From positions 1 to 50,304 of the forward strand of contig JAPEVF010000320.1 in assembly GCA_029747585.1 (NCBI GenBank): a stretch of 50,304 nt of DNA, in the 5' to 3' direction. Each line of letters begins with the position of its first letter. Position 1 is the stretch's first letter. Below the pieces are notes generated by a model, which saw only the letters and a program-made list of their open reading frames with translations, was not told the origin of the DNA and did no database searches. The stretch is from Pleurotus djamor. Taxonomy: Eukaryota > Basidiomycota > Agaricomycetes > Agaricales > Pleurotaceae. The translations under genes were made by a program, and so were the position numbers. Positions 13,086 through 27,345 of this stretch are shown here, piece after piece.

Positions 13086-13569
13086 AAATAGAGGTAAAGA
13101 AGTAGCGTTGAAGTCAATAATCTAATGTCAAACAAGCTTGGTTACTCCTCGTAACATAGCTGAAATCGTCCTCCCGACGCTTGCATGGGGTCCCCTATCC
13201 CTATTTGATTGCCCCTGCAGTACCCCAGGAGTTCCGGCCATCACCAAGGTTCAACTTACGCGAACGCACCCAGGCAAGATAAGACGACTGGAGCCGCTGG
13301 AGTTTCACACATAAGCTATCAAAGCATATCTCGTATTTCAAACTAACCCTCCCTCGGTCGGGCGTTCCTTCGAGTCCAGACTCTAGTTATCTCTGGCGCT
13401 CTCGATGGTTATTTTGGACGGGAAGCGCCATCCACGCAGGAAGTATACCTGTCAATGGAAGATTCTGAGCGGAGCTGGAATTTGGAGCACACCTTGACTC
13501 TTCTGACCGAGGACAGCCGAGACGAGTAGTGTTGGCAAGTCTGATACATTGACAAAACCAAGATGAGTC
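13086..13569. other. intergenic region before the terpene synthase relic
   Basis: No gene seen. I looked for a match to the first exon of the intact terpene synthase here and found none by eye. Confidence 0.45.
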
Positions 13570-14036
13570 GCGACGCCGAAAGCTTCCCCAGTTTCATGCG
13601 GGAATTCTCAGGGATCTCGTTTACCTATGGAGTCTTCAACTTCCCTAAAGACATGTCCATAGGCGTTTATCTGCAGGCCCTTCCCGCGATGCGTGATTAT
13701 GCCAACTACATGAAGTACGTATCTCGTAAATGATTCTACTCTATCTGTGTACTCAAAGTCATTACCCTACTAAAGCGATGTCCTTTCCTTTTACAAGGAA
13801 GAGCTAGCCGGAGAGGAAAATAATTATATCTCCATCCCAACCATCCTTGCGTCACGACGTACCAAAGTCGGACGAAAACGCTCGAAGACTTGGCTCACTC
13901 GGTCCTGACGAGTCATCTGACCAGCATGGAACCCTTGTCTGGATATCCCGAGCATTGCAAGCGTGGAAGTCGTTTGCGAGAGGTTATGTGAATTAAGTAC
14001 CACATGACATTTGCACGCTACAAGCTTGGAGATCTG
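13570..14036 (+). pseudogene. partial, broken copy of a TRI5-type terpene synthase
   Basis: Clear similarity to exons 2 and 3 of the intact gene at 15111, including FMREFSGISFTYGVF, VYLQALPAMRDY and the metal-binding segment NDVLSFYKEE. The intron between the Asn and Asp codons (13715-13799 region) sits at the same site as in the intact gene, so this is a genomic duplication and not a retrocopy. Exon 1 with the Asp-rich motif is absent. Frame breaks follow soon after the NSE motif, and an in-frame TAA interrupts the YVN segment near 13995. The match ends around 14036. Not expected to give an active enzyme. Confidence 0.85.
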
Positions 14037-15067
14037 GTGGTGGTACAGGTAGAAATCTCGAATATATCAGGATAGACTTGGATTACTTAGACTGTGGACC
14101 TTGACAGTTGCGGCCTGGTTGCGAGGTCCTGGATAAGTTGAGGATGCGCGAAGGCTTGGTCTTCGTCCACGAATAGTACTAAGTTATCTTTCCGGAACCA
14201 TGGGACTTGGGGCCGAACCTTCTTGAACAAGTTGAAGTGGCCTTGAGGTGACTTGGCGCGACTGCACTTGTCGCCGATCTCAGTCTGATTACGGCCACGG
14301 GGATGTTGAGGGTAAGTAGGAAAGCCGACACCTCTGCTTACTGGCATAACCAGTGCTGAAGTTCGACGAATCGACGTGTCCATACCCAGAGTTCTGTTTG
14401 GAAGGCATTGTGGCGGAGGAAAAGGCAGTATTGAACTAAGAAGGAGCCAGGAAAGAGCTTCTGTTCCTGAAGCCGAAGCCGATTTGACCATGACGTCATC
14501 ATCAGTTCGTCTTCGACCTGGTGGTATTGCGTCTCTCCCTTGCTTGATCGACCCAGCCACTGACTATGTCTTTGTTAAACTANGGGGGGAGCGACTCGGA
14601 AACGATGTGCAGTCTCTTGCTGACCACAAGAAGCAATGAATCGATGCAAGTGTCCTTGAAAATGACGCTGCCCGAGCCCGAGCCCGACCCGCGCTAGGAC
14701 CGTCCTAAACTTCAATTTCTGGCCGGATGACCTCCCTCCTCCCTAGGAGCTGTATATGACGCACCGTCTTGTATCGAGAAGGCGAATACTGATGTCATTC
14801 AGGTCGACTGCACTATCTTGGATGCACAGCGGGTGCAATAACAGTGTCGCCGGCTTCATTTCTTCAGCGGATGAACTTGGGATGAACGCATGATAAAGTT
14901 TTCCTACACCTTCGATCGATTGGACTCCCCTCTCTAGTAGGGACTAGTGACTCTCAGACGAGCAACGAAGGCATCATTGCTTCGCCCAGAATTCTAACGC
15001 TATACAAGATTATTTAAGATTGGAACGAAGACCGGGCTTCTTGTGACTTGTCTGCAGGTTTGTCTGG
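14037..15067. other. unexplained stretch between the relic and the intact terpene synthase
   Basis: Over 1 kb without a supported gene. A 157-codon minus-strand frame (14087-14560) and shorter plus-strand frames exist, but none has a domain I recognise or a neighbour in phase. One N at 14583. It may contain further decayed sequence linked to the duplication. Confidence 0.4.
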
Positions 15068-15075
15068 TATATAAT
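15068..15075 (+). promoter_or_regulatory. TATA box of the terpene synthase
   Basis: TATATAAT, 36 bp upstream of the ATG at 15111. This spacing supports that start codon and suggests regulated expression. Confidence 0.65.
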
Positions 15076-15110
15076 CTGTTCATCAATAGACTGACCGACC
15101 AGCACAAACA

Positions 15111-16244
15111 ATGCAGGCGGACAACTTGAAGGCGAGTACACCGAGCATTCCACCCTTAACAGCTTTCTCAGTGACCAGATTACAGGACACGGCTCACATT
15201 ATCAACGATCTCTTGGAACGCTGCGCCATCGTTCCAAGCATGACCTCCATACCTGACGCATTTGTGGAACAATGCTTGGACAATGCTGCTGCCCATGGTT
15301 GTCCCCTTGACGATTCCACTCCGGGCGTCCCATCATTCCAACCTTGGAATACCGCTGGTGCATACATGGCTTACACTGCTTATGGCCACCTAGAGAGTCT
15401 GGAGACGAAGAAGTACACCGCATTATATACGTCGCTGTTCCTTTATTGCGATGACGTCTATAAGGACGACCCAGCCCTGGTCAATGATTTCAGCCACAAC
15501 TTCATCACGCGTCATGCTCAGAGGACATCCATCTTACAAGCGTTTGATACCCTCCTGCAAGAGACGTCAGACCACTTCGACGCGATACAAACTCACTTGA
15601 TTGTCTCAGGTGCTTTGAATGTCTTGATTTCAATATCCCTTGAACATAAATTGGAACGCGCTGCGGTGGGTCGAGCTATCTATCTTCTCAATGATGCATT
15701 CTGACCATTTCATTCCCCCATCTGACTTCAGATTTCTCCTTACGCCGAAGACCTCCCCGATTTCATGCGCGAACTCTCCGGGATCGCGTATACCTATGCA
15801 GTCTTTTCCTTTCCCAGATTCATGCGCATCGATGTCTACCTGCAAGCTATCCCTGCTATGCGCCACTATATCAACTTCATGAAGTGCGGATTTTTTAGAT
15901 GCTCCCTTATATATTCTACTCACACATCACGATCCCACAGCGATGTCCTTTCCTTTTACAAGGAGGAAATGGTTGGAGAGGACAGTAACTATGTCTCTAT
16001 CCTCGCCAAATGTCGGGACGTACCAAAGTTACAAGTGTTGGAGGACTTGTCTACTTCAGTCTTCAAAAGTCACTCAAACGTCGCTGAGATCTTGTCCGGA
16101 TGCCCCGAAGCATTGCAAGCTTGGAAATCGTTTGCGGAAGGCTATGTCAATTTCCACGTGTCAATTACACGGTACAGGCTCGGCGAAGTGATTCAGGCTC
16201 GAAACGCAACCTGGGGTATACCATTGGAAGAACATGGTCAGTAA
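15111..16244 (+). CDS. TRI5 (trichodiene synthase)-family sesquiterpene cyclase
   Basis: Class I terpene cyclase expected to act on farnesyl diphosphate. Three exons (15111-15665, 15732-15883, 15941-16244) sum to 1011 bp, giving 336 residues. The Asp-rich motif is LYCDDVYKDD, of the D-D-x-x-K-D-D type found in TRI5 proteins. The second metal site is NDVLSFYKEE (N-D-x-x-S-x-x-x-K-E), built across intron 2. A C-terminal TRYRL resembles the RY pair that contacts diphosphate. All motifs appear intact. TRI5-type homologues are widespread in Agaricomycetes and do not imply trichothecene production: no P450, acetyltransferase or transporter of such a pathway lies nearby. The product is unknown. A TATA box lies 36 bp upstream, and a broken partial copy sits 1.1 kb before it. 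Confidence 0.9.
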
Positions 16245-16463
16245 TTAGGGATTGGGCAGGAGAGGGCGTAAAATCCAGGGCAGCGCTTTCAGCACAGAGT
16301 TTTCGGTATTGGCTCATAAGTATTTCGATTGAATTGCTCTTATAAAAATCTAGCCTATAATACAGATCGTCTCGNAAAAAAAATAAGAACTCTACCGAAG
16401 AGGGACGCCATCTCCAGACTCCGGAACTCTGGTAACCCCTGTCCCTGCAGCAACTCGACACGA

Positions 16464-18264
16464 TCAACACGCAATACCCCACTGAACAAGATGAAGAGGG
16501 GGGTTGTCATAGGTCGTGATAGCATCGTCTTCCTCGGACTCTTTGCTTTGAGAGCTCAGAGGCCAGCATATGGTATTCCATGAAGCCAAATTTCTCTCCA
16601 AATATGATCGCTCACGATTTAGGTTGTCGAAGTCCGCCGGCGTCCCCATTGCCAGAGTTTCGGAGAGCATCTGTATTGTGCGAACCGTGTCCATTCCAGT
16701 GTAGACCGCTCGTGTGTAGTCGCCGTTCAGTTCAAGGGAGCGCGAATAGAGGTAGAGTGTGAAAGCAAAAGACTGGAGTGCGCAACAACGCGATGCTGCC
16801 TCGCTTGGATTGAGCTGGGTGATCAGTGCAGTGGATTTGACTTCGAGGGTCGCATCATTGCGCAGGACATCTAGGGCCTCTGTGCATGTTTCGATGGCAC
16901 CTTGGTAGTCTCCTGAGTTGACATTCTGCGTAATAAGCCGTTGGAGGGCACGGTTGAGTCGAAAACGGCGGAGGGTGGGTGTTGAACGAGAGGTAGAGCA
17001 GGTCATCTGAGAGCGTCGAATTTGAGTGATCTCCAATGCAAGCTTTGTCTCCTCGAGTTCGGAGGAAGTCATGTATATCTTTCGGCGTAGTATGAAGCAC
17101 AGCCAAGACAAAAGGTTGTCTTCGTCGTGTCGTTTGTCTCGCCCTTTGAGAATTTGGCGGATAATGCTCTCGAGAGTGTCATAGATGCATGCGGCAATAT
17201 CGGTGCATCTGAATGTGACCATGTCGTGCGCGAGGAATAGGAGGGAGACAAGGGAGCATTGAGGTGCCTCAGCCTCTGTGCCCAGCGATTGCCACACCTC
17301 TGCTAGCTGCGATACGATGCTGATCAAGGTTTCTGGGGACGGTTCTTTCTCTTCTGATAGTACTAGGTATTCGTATTCGTAGACATATTCGAAAGGATCC
17401 ACATTGACGGATATTGAAGAGGGACGAGTTTGAAGAGCGCTCGCGATGTTTCGTGATTTCAGCCGAACGTATTGGCGATCCAGGTCTCCGATGTTTTCTG
17501 AGTGAAGCTGATGGAAATTTCTTAGGATGTCTGTGGGTAATCTAAGAGAGCGGAGAGCGCACAATGTCGATGGATAGTATATTGCTGTCCCTCTCGTAGA
17601 CCCCTTGGCCGAGGAGAGAGTCGAGTTGTTGGACTTGTCGACGGGACTCTGACGGTCGAACGAGGAGACTTTGCTCTATTCTCGCTAAAGCCACTTCGTT
17701 CCGGGCAGAGATCAGAAGCTGCGTGTATGAGAATGCGGAAGTGGGAGGGGGAGCTCACGGTACTCACATTAACGCGGATAAGTGACGAGTGGATGCTCTC
17801 CCGTAGCCGCAGAAGGTGAATTTCTAGGTCATCCGCTGCCATCCATGTCTTCAACCCTGAGGCCAGTCGTCTGAATCTCCCAGATGTTTCCCGCCGCTCG
17901 TAGCGCTTACAGCAAGAATGGACTTCTAAGAGTTCACTGCCCCGATATGTAAGCCCCAAGTAGCAAGCAGTATTCCGAAAGCCGTACGTCATCAAGGAGG
18001 CCAGAGATGCATTGAGCTTGTTCAAAGCTGTCGCTTCAAAGCTTGATCTGTTTGACTCGTAGAAATCTTGTAGGGAGTCTAGCGTAGCCAACACGTCATC
18101 AATGAGTTCTCTTGAGCGGCGCCTGTTGCGACCAATCTAAACAGCAAGTTCATTCTGAGGCGGTGACCTGAGAGAGTCAGACTGACCTTGTCGATGGATG
18201 CCTTGACTCTCAGGCCGATTTCAATAGCAGAAACAATCGTAGTAGCAATTGATAGTGGATCCAT
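16464..18264 (-). CDS. fungal protein with an N-terminal helical domain and TPR-like C-terminus
   Basis: Function unknown. The start MDPLSIATTIVSAIEIG is typical of the fungal helical N-terminal domain often found ahead of ankyrin, NACHT or TPR modules in proteins with proposed roles in cell-cell recognition. Introns lie at 18137-18186 and 17719-17767. The C-terminal part has helical, TPR-like segments: GDYQGAIETCTEALDVL and NGDYTRAVYTGMDTVRTI. A one-base frame discontinuity falls near 17545-17620: the frame from exon 3 stops at 17542, while the downstream frame (SLRLPTDILRNFHQLH onward) is open to 16464. A GGGG run there is a candidate assembly error, or an intron was missed. It faces the terpene synthase tail to tail. 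Confidence 0.7.
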
Positions 18265-18695
18265 GGCTCAATCGTCAGAGGCGACAAAGGTTTGTAAAGC
18301 GCAAAACGCTGTAACATGGCCTCGCATCGGTTTTACGCGCTACGAACTTCTGTACAGCCCTTGCACCTAAAGCGTCTGTCCAGGTTAAAAGTACCGAGAC
18401 GTAGGTAAGCAAAATAGGGCGAAGGTCCTGTTCGGTGTCGAGGTCACCATTGGTAATCTTCTGCTGTGAGAGCTCGTAAAAGAGCAAAAAAGAGACTGGG
18501 TAACGGACACTACCAGGTGTTGCTGAGTTCTCAATGGTCGGCAAGTGAAAGGGGCGGCAAACAGGAGAAGAGGTTTGATTGTTGTTGACCGTGGAAAATT
18601 CAGTTCCCAGGATCAATCAATACGTAAAGTGTGCCATTCAATTGTGTCATGGTCATGTTGCCTCTGCCACCTCGCGTTGACCTCGCGTTCCAATC
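18265..18695. other. divergent intergenic region, no gene seen
   Basis: Upstream DNA shared by the minus-strand helical-repeat gene and VAC14. A 113-codon minus-strand open frame at 18275-18616 has no recognisable features. Confidence 0.5.
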
Positions 18696-21600
18696 ATGGG
18701 TGAGTTTTTGATGCTTTCTATCAAATTCCGAACTTACCCTGTGCATAGACTCGGGGATATCAAAGCAGCTTGTCGACAAGATCTATGAGAAACGCAAAGC
18801 AGCGGCACTTGAGCTCGAGAAGTCAGTTGTATAACGGCCTGTCGAACCCCAAGGCGAGTTGAAATGCTCATGAATTGTCAGGCAAATCCGCGAGAGCCAC
18901 CAGCAAGGAGACCACAGGCGTATAGGTCAGATTGTTGAGCAGCTTGTGGACATGTTCAGCAACGCGTCAAACCCTCTGCACGTTCGAAATGGCGGTCTCA
19001 TAGGCCTGGCCGGAACAGCGATTGCACTAGGCGTAGATATCGCGCCGTACATGGAGAAATTTGTAGGACCTCTTTTATCCTGCTTTGTCGATCCTGAGAA
19101 CAGGATTCGTTACTTCTCGGCGGAATGCTTGTACAACATAGCCAAAGTCTCAAAGGGCGAAATTCTCGTCTATTTTAACGACATATTCGACGCGTTGAGC
19201 AAGGTGCGTCATTGCGTTATGCCTCGTTGGTTATCTTCAATGAAAATTTGTAGCTTGCGGCCGACTCTGAGCTATCTGTGAAGAACGGTGCCGAGCTATT
19301 GGATCGCCTGTTGAAAGATATTGTGGCTGAATCTGCTTCGGTATATATCCCGCGGTACGTGGAAACGGAGAAGATTCGCGAGGAGAGGAACACCGTTCTC
19401 GTGCCTTATCCATACGGCAGTATAGACGGCGAGATGACCAAACGAGCATTCTCACTGGCCCATTTCATCCCCCTCTTGCGTGAGAGGATATATGTGGTCA
19501 GCCCGTTTACAAGGAGCTATCTTGTCTCATGGATTGTCATATTGGACTCCGTGCCGGAATTGGAGTTGATCACTTTCCTTCCAGAGTTTTTGGATGGTCT
19601 TTTGTGAGTAACTTTGACACAGACTGATGGTGCACGAAATTGATTCCGCTTAGAGGTTATCTTTCGGACCCCACAGAAGATGTTCGCGTTGCAACCGAAG
19701 CCCTACTAGGCGACTTTCTTCGAGAGATTCGCGAGATCACTCTTGTCGCACGGCAGATGGATGAGAGGGCCAAGAATAAGCGCGATGCTGAGAAAGCGGA
19801 TTCTCAACATGTGCCCAATGATAAACTATTCGACCTAACGATGGACGGGGCCGAGTCGTCGGCATTCCTTCCTGAACGTGGCAGTCCGAATAGTTTTGAC
19901 GCGGAATCCGCAATCAAAGATGAAGATGCTTCTGACCATGTCTATAGAGACACTGGGGGTTCGGTCTTCACCTCTTTCCCCTCTCGCTGCTCGGCCTAAC
20001 CAATGCTTTAGTGTGGATTCCTGGACAAGGTGTCGCGATCCATTACGAAGAAATAATGGAGATCCTCTTCAAGCAGTTCTCGGACGGAAGTTCGTCCCTC
20101 ATCGTTTTCCATTGAGTTCCAATTTCCTCACTATCTGCTCACAGACGACTCTATCCAACAATCAACGGCCTTGCTGTGGTTTTCCGAGTTCCTGGCATTC
20201 GCGCCTGATGTGATGGTCCCCTTCACCCCTCGCCTCATCCCCGTCATTCTGCCCAACCTTGCTCACCATGTCCACTTGATCCAATCTGTGGCCGTTCGAA
20301 CGAACCAACTTCTCCTGAACGTCATACAAGGCTTGCCTTCTCCAGTAGAAGGTCCTCCAAGGCCGCCAATACTTGAGAGGCAGTCAATGTCACGTATACC
20401 TCCCATCCCAGGCTCGCCCACCCTCACATCCGCAACCGCCTCACGCCAGTCCACTATGGGGAAGGATTCGCTAAGTAGCAGTCGTGAACTTTCATCTCCC
20501 GATCCAACTACAGATGGTGCAGCTCCAGGGCCGTCGAATATCACCCTCCAGCGAGCGCGAGGCAGCACAGTCGAGTTGACCTCACGAGGGGGGCCATCGA
20601 CGGAGGGTGCCCCTTCGGTGTCCACTGTCCCTAGTCGCCCTCACTCTCCCGTTTCTCTCACAAGCCAGGGTGGATACCACGTTAGCCAACCAGTTCAACA
20701 AGTACCAGAAGCAGACGGAGAGCCTTTTGATTATCAAGCGACTGTCAATGAGCTCACACTTCACTTCATGAGCGAATTTGAAGATACTCGGGTTGCAGCT
20801 CTGAAATGGTTGATCATGCTTCACCAGAAAGCGCCAAAGAAGGTACTGGAGCTTTAATATGGCGCTTCGGCTTTAACTTAATGGTCTGGCCTAGATTTTG
20901 GCCATGGATGATGGTACTTTCCCTGCCCTGTTGAAGACACTGTCAGATAGCTCAGAAGAGGTAAGATTTACCTTAACTCATGGTCCATCTGTGGAGTTGA
21001 CGCTGGAACTCTAGGTTATAAAACACGATCTCCAACTCCTTGCACAAATATCCTCAAGTTCCGAAGAGTCTTATTTCAAGGCATTCATGAACAACCTCCT
21101 GGAGCTCTTCAGCACCGATCGCAGATTATTGGAGACTCGAGGCAGTCTGATCATACGTCAACTTTGCCTCAACCTGAATACTGAACGAATATACCGCACC
21201 TTCGCTGAAATATTGGAGAAAGAAGATGATCTCGAGTTTGCCAGCGTCATCGTACAGAAGCTGAATATTATCCTTATTGTCTCTCCTGAGTTGGCAGATT
21301 TCCGCAAGAGGTTGAAAAGCTTGGAAACGAGAGTAAGTGTCTGTAGTCATCTTTTATCCCTCCTTGCCTAACGTCGACGTTCTATCAGCAAGATGGTCAA
21401 GCTCTATTCACCACCTTATATCGTTCATGGTGCCACAACGCAGTCGCGTTGTTTTCGTTGTGTCTCCTCGCCCAAGCTTACGAACACGCCTCCAATTTAC
21501 TCTACATAATGGCGGACTTGGAGATTACCGTTCAGCTGCTTGTTCAGGTTGATAAGTTGGTCCAACTTATCGAATCACCTGTCTTCACATGTGAGTGCTG

Positions 21601-22291
21601 TCTTTTCATCAACCCTAGCCCTTCTCAATAATATGCATTGGTAGATCTTCGCCTTCAACTACTAGAACCTGATCGACACCCACATTTGTTCAAATGTCTT
21701 TATGGACTCTTAATGCTGTTACCTCAGAGTTCTGCTTTCCTGTCCTTGCGAAATCGACTCCATGCAGTCAACCCCGCTGGTTTCCTCCATACTACACCTA
21801 AATCGTGAGTATCAATCCCTTCTTTGGCCTCAAGTTTGCCTTAACTCGACGACGGCATTCATAGGACTGTGGGCGCTCTGCCATCGAGGTCCAAGATGGG
21901 AAGGGACGACATCAAATGGCAGGAACTCTTGACTCATTTCAGAACTATCCAAGCGAAACATGAGAAAGCTCGGAGGCAGGCGCTTGGGAATGATGCACCA
22001 GCGTTTTCGAATCTTTCTGATATTGAGGGGTCTGAAGGTGCAACTGCGATTGGCCCAGCTCCTTCAGGCAGGACCTCGGTGGCTGGGAATCGACCCATCA
22101 TGCGCCGCAAAGTCACTGGAGGGGAACCAGCGGTATCCCAGCAGAATGTGGTCAATGCACCCCTCACGAGTGGTCGCCCTGGCGCTCTGTCCCCACTAAA
22201 TCCAAGATCAAGGGCCACGGGCATGGTGAACACCCCTACGCCATCCGGGCTTGGTCAAGTTCCTGGTAAAGCCAGACGACCTATGAAGTAG
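18696..22291 (+). CDS. VAC14: VAC14, scaffold of the Fab1/PIKfyve complex
   Basis: HEAT-repeat scaffold that holds the PI3P 5-kinase Fab1 and the phosphatase Fig4 on the vacuole membrane and so sets PI(3,5)P2. Twelve exons sum to 3012 bp, giving 1003 residues. The first exon is only 4 nt (ATG G), followed by a 49-bp intron. The conserved N-terminal block includes [49 protein letters not shown] and [17 protein letters not shown]. The middle has a fungal Ser/Pro-rich insert (20340-20720). The Vac14-specific C-terminal region follows: [30 protein letters not shown] and [17 protein letters not shown]. The low-complexity tail ends in a basic RRPMK. It converges on the phosphatase gene with 94 bp between stops. 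Confidence 0.97.
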
Positions 22292-22385
22292 TTCTATGAA
22301 CGAACCCTTTATGGACGCACGTATATTCATGATGGTACATTCCAGTAACTGTATAATATTACAAACATTACGACCCAAAGTTGAA

Positions 22386-23542
22386 TTAGAGCACAGCGGA
22401 GGGGACAAGTATGTTTTCCCGGACTTGATGGATGTCTTCCTCGGTTAATTGGACATACTGCTTTAGATATTGCTCCACTCCACCGTACTTGTCATCTAGT
22501 ACTTCCAAGAAGGATATCATAGTTTCATGCCTGTCATCGATGTCAATCCCCTGGTATATGGGACAACTCTTCAAACATACCGGCATGTGAACATGTTTAG
22601 AGCGGCTTCGCTATTGGTAGCAAATAGCGGCTCCTTCGCTAACCGGGCCATAATCAAGGGCCTTGCAGGTTCGCGACCTACACGGGTGAGTGCGTAATCC
22701 TTCGCGATGGCCTCGTTATCTACGCCCGCGAGCTGAGTGGGCCAAGCGAAGGCGTGATGAACACAGGAAATGGTCATTTGGCGAGGTGATTTACCTTCAG
22801 AAGGAGAGCCGCTATAATTCCGGTTCTATCTTTGCCGGCGGTGCAGTGGAAAAGGCAACCCTCCGTCGGTCTATCCCGGACGTGCCTTATTATTGCACCA
22901 AAGGCTCGCCCACCGTGGTCAAGTATTTGGGAGTAGAGCTCCATGAAGGCCTAATATACCGGAAGTTAGTTCGCTGGGTCCTGTACGCATGTAAGACACG
23001 GACCTCGGTTTTACCACTAGCGTATAATTGGTAACGCCTGTGTGGATTTGCACCAAGTCAATCAGAAGTCAAGGGGACTTTAAAGAAGAGGGATGGAGTT
23101 CGAGCACGACGTTACTGGTGAGGTTGGTGTACTCACCGCGCCATCATTTCCGGACTGTAATCTTCTTTCTGGAATACTGGTGCACGAAGGACCTCGACAC
23201 CTTCGATCTGCGGAACTGGGGTATTGTATTTCTCGATTTCGGTATCAGACCTCAAGTCGAATACTCTTGCAATGCCCAACGTCTTCACCACGTCCTTGCC
23301 TGAGAGTAAATTCAGATATTTTCTGCATAGACCTTCCCCATCGAAGGTATACCTTCTGGTGTAATTGCAGACAGCTCAGCCGATCTGAAGAGGAGGTTTG
23401 GCTTGGTCGCTCGACCTGGGTGTGTTGTCGAAGGGTATGAGCCTAGATCGCGAACATTGATGACCCCTGGAATGACTACGAATGGTGGATTCGATAGGAC
23501 TGATTCCACATAAGATGGATCCAAAGGCTCCAGGTCGTCCAT
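22386..23542 (-). CDS. tyrosine phosphatase family protein (Y_phosphatase3 type)
   Basis: Protein phosphatase of the Y_phosphatase3 / IphP-like family, a Cys-dependent fold. Six exons (23542-23353, 23299-23137, 23037-23004, 22950-22795, 22732-22581, 22530-22386) sum to 840 bp (279 residues). Exon 3 is only 34 nt. The P-loop is FHCTAGKDRTG, matching H-C-x5-R with catalytic Cys and Arg present. N-terminal marks are NVRDLGSYPS, LLFRSAELSAIT and IARVFDLRSD. Length is typical. The substrate is unknown; some family members act on phosphotyrosine, others on phosphoinositides. It is divergent from MCM6 over 177 bp. Confidence 0.9.
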
Positions 23543-23649
23543 GGTGGATGTAGTCAAAGTTTATGAGTTGAAGTAGTGCTCTGCCGGGCCGTAACATACG
23601 CGGTGTGACAGCGTCACAAAATCATCTGATCTGACTTTAGGGCAGGTCG

Positions 23650-23658
23650 TTTCGCGCC
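23650..23658. promoter_or_regulatory. E2F / SBF-MBF-like element in the MCM6 promoter
   Basis: TTTCGCGCC, a perfect E2F-type consensus that contains CGCGAAA on the reverse strand (SBF-like core). It lies 62-70 bp before the MCM6 start, in the 177-bp divergent promoter. G1/S transcription factors of this type control MCM genes in yeasts and animals. Binding here is inferred. Confidence 0.5.
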
Positions 23659-23719
23659 TAATGCGCGATCGGTCGCGTTAACCAACCTCTTCTTTCTCCT
23701 CTCACATCCCCAATTCGTC

Positions 23720-26984
<3,265 letters not shown>

Positions 26985-27345
26985 GTTATTGGTTCTTCTA
27001 TTCGAGTGTTTGCTGTTGTGTCTGTTCGTCGTGTCTCCTTTGCATATCGTGTTGTGTGTATTTCTAGATCATCTTTCCAACGTTATCGAGTGTCCAAAAG
27101 GCCCATGTGACCAGATGAAACCACGAGGGGCGAAGGGAGGAGAGGTAACTTTCAAAAGGGATATTACCCAAGTTGTATCAATTCACGATATCGCATTGAT
27201 TTTTCAGGCGAAAACCTGCAGCGACCGTGATGTTGTCGTCAAAAATTGCGAGATATCTCGGAGCGCGTCCCCCGGAATTGTGTGGGTGGTCCCCCTGAAT
27301 CCTGTAAAGGAGGGCGTCCCAGGCTTCGGCCGGCGTCCTCCCACC
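26985..27345. other. intergenic region, no gene seen
   Basis: MCM6 3' flank and promoter of the first Zn2Cys6 gene. Nothing coding or repetitive was recognised. Confidence 0.5.

Noticed and set aside
13409..13597. Minus-strand frame overlapping the terpene synthase relic
   Set aside because: Antisense to recognisable relic sequence and featureless.
15111..16244. Calling a trichothecene gene cluster
   Set aside because: Only the TRI5-like cyclase is present. No other TRI-type genes lie in the window, and TRI5 homologues in basidiomycetes usually make other products.
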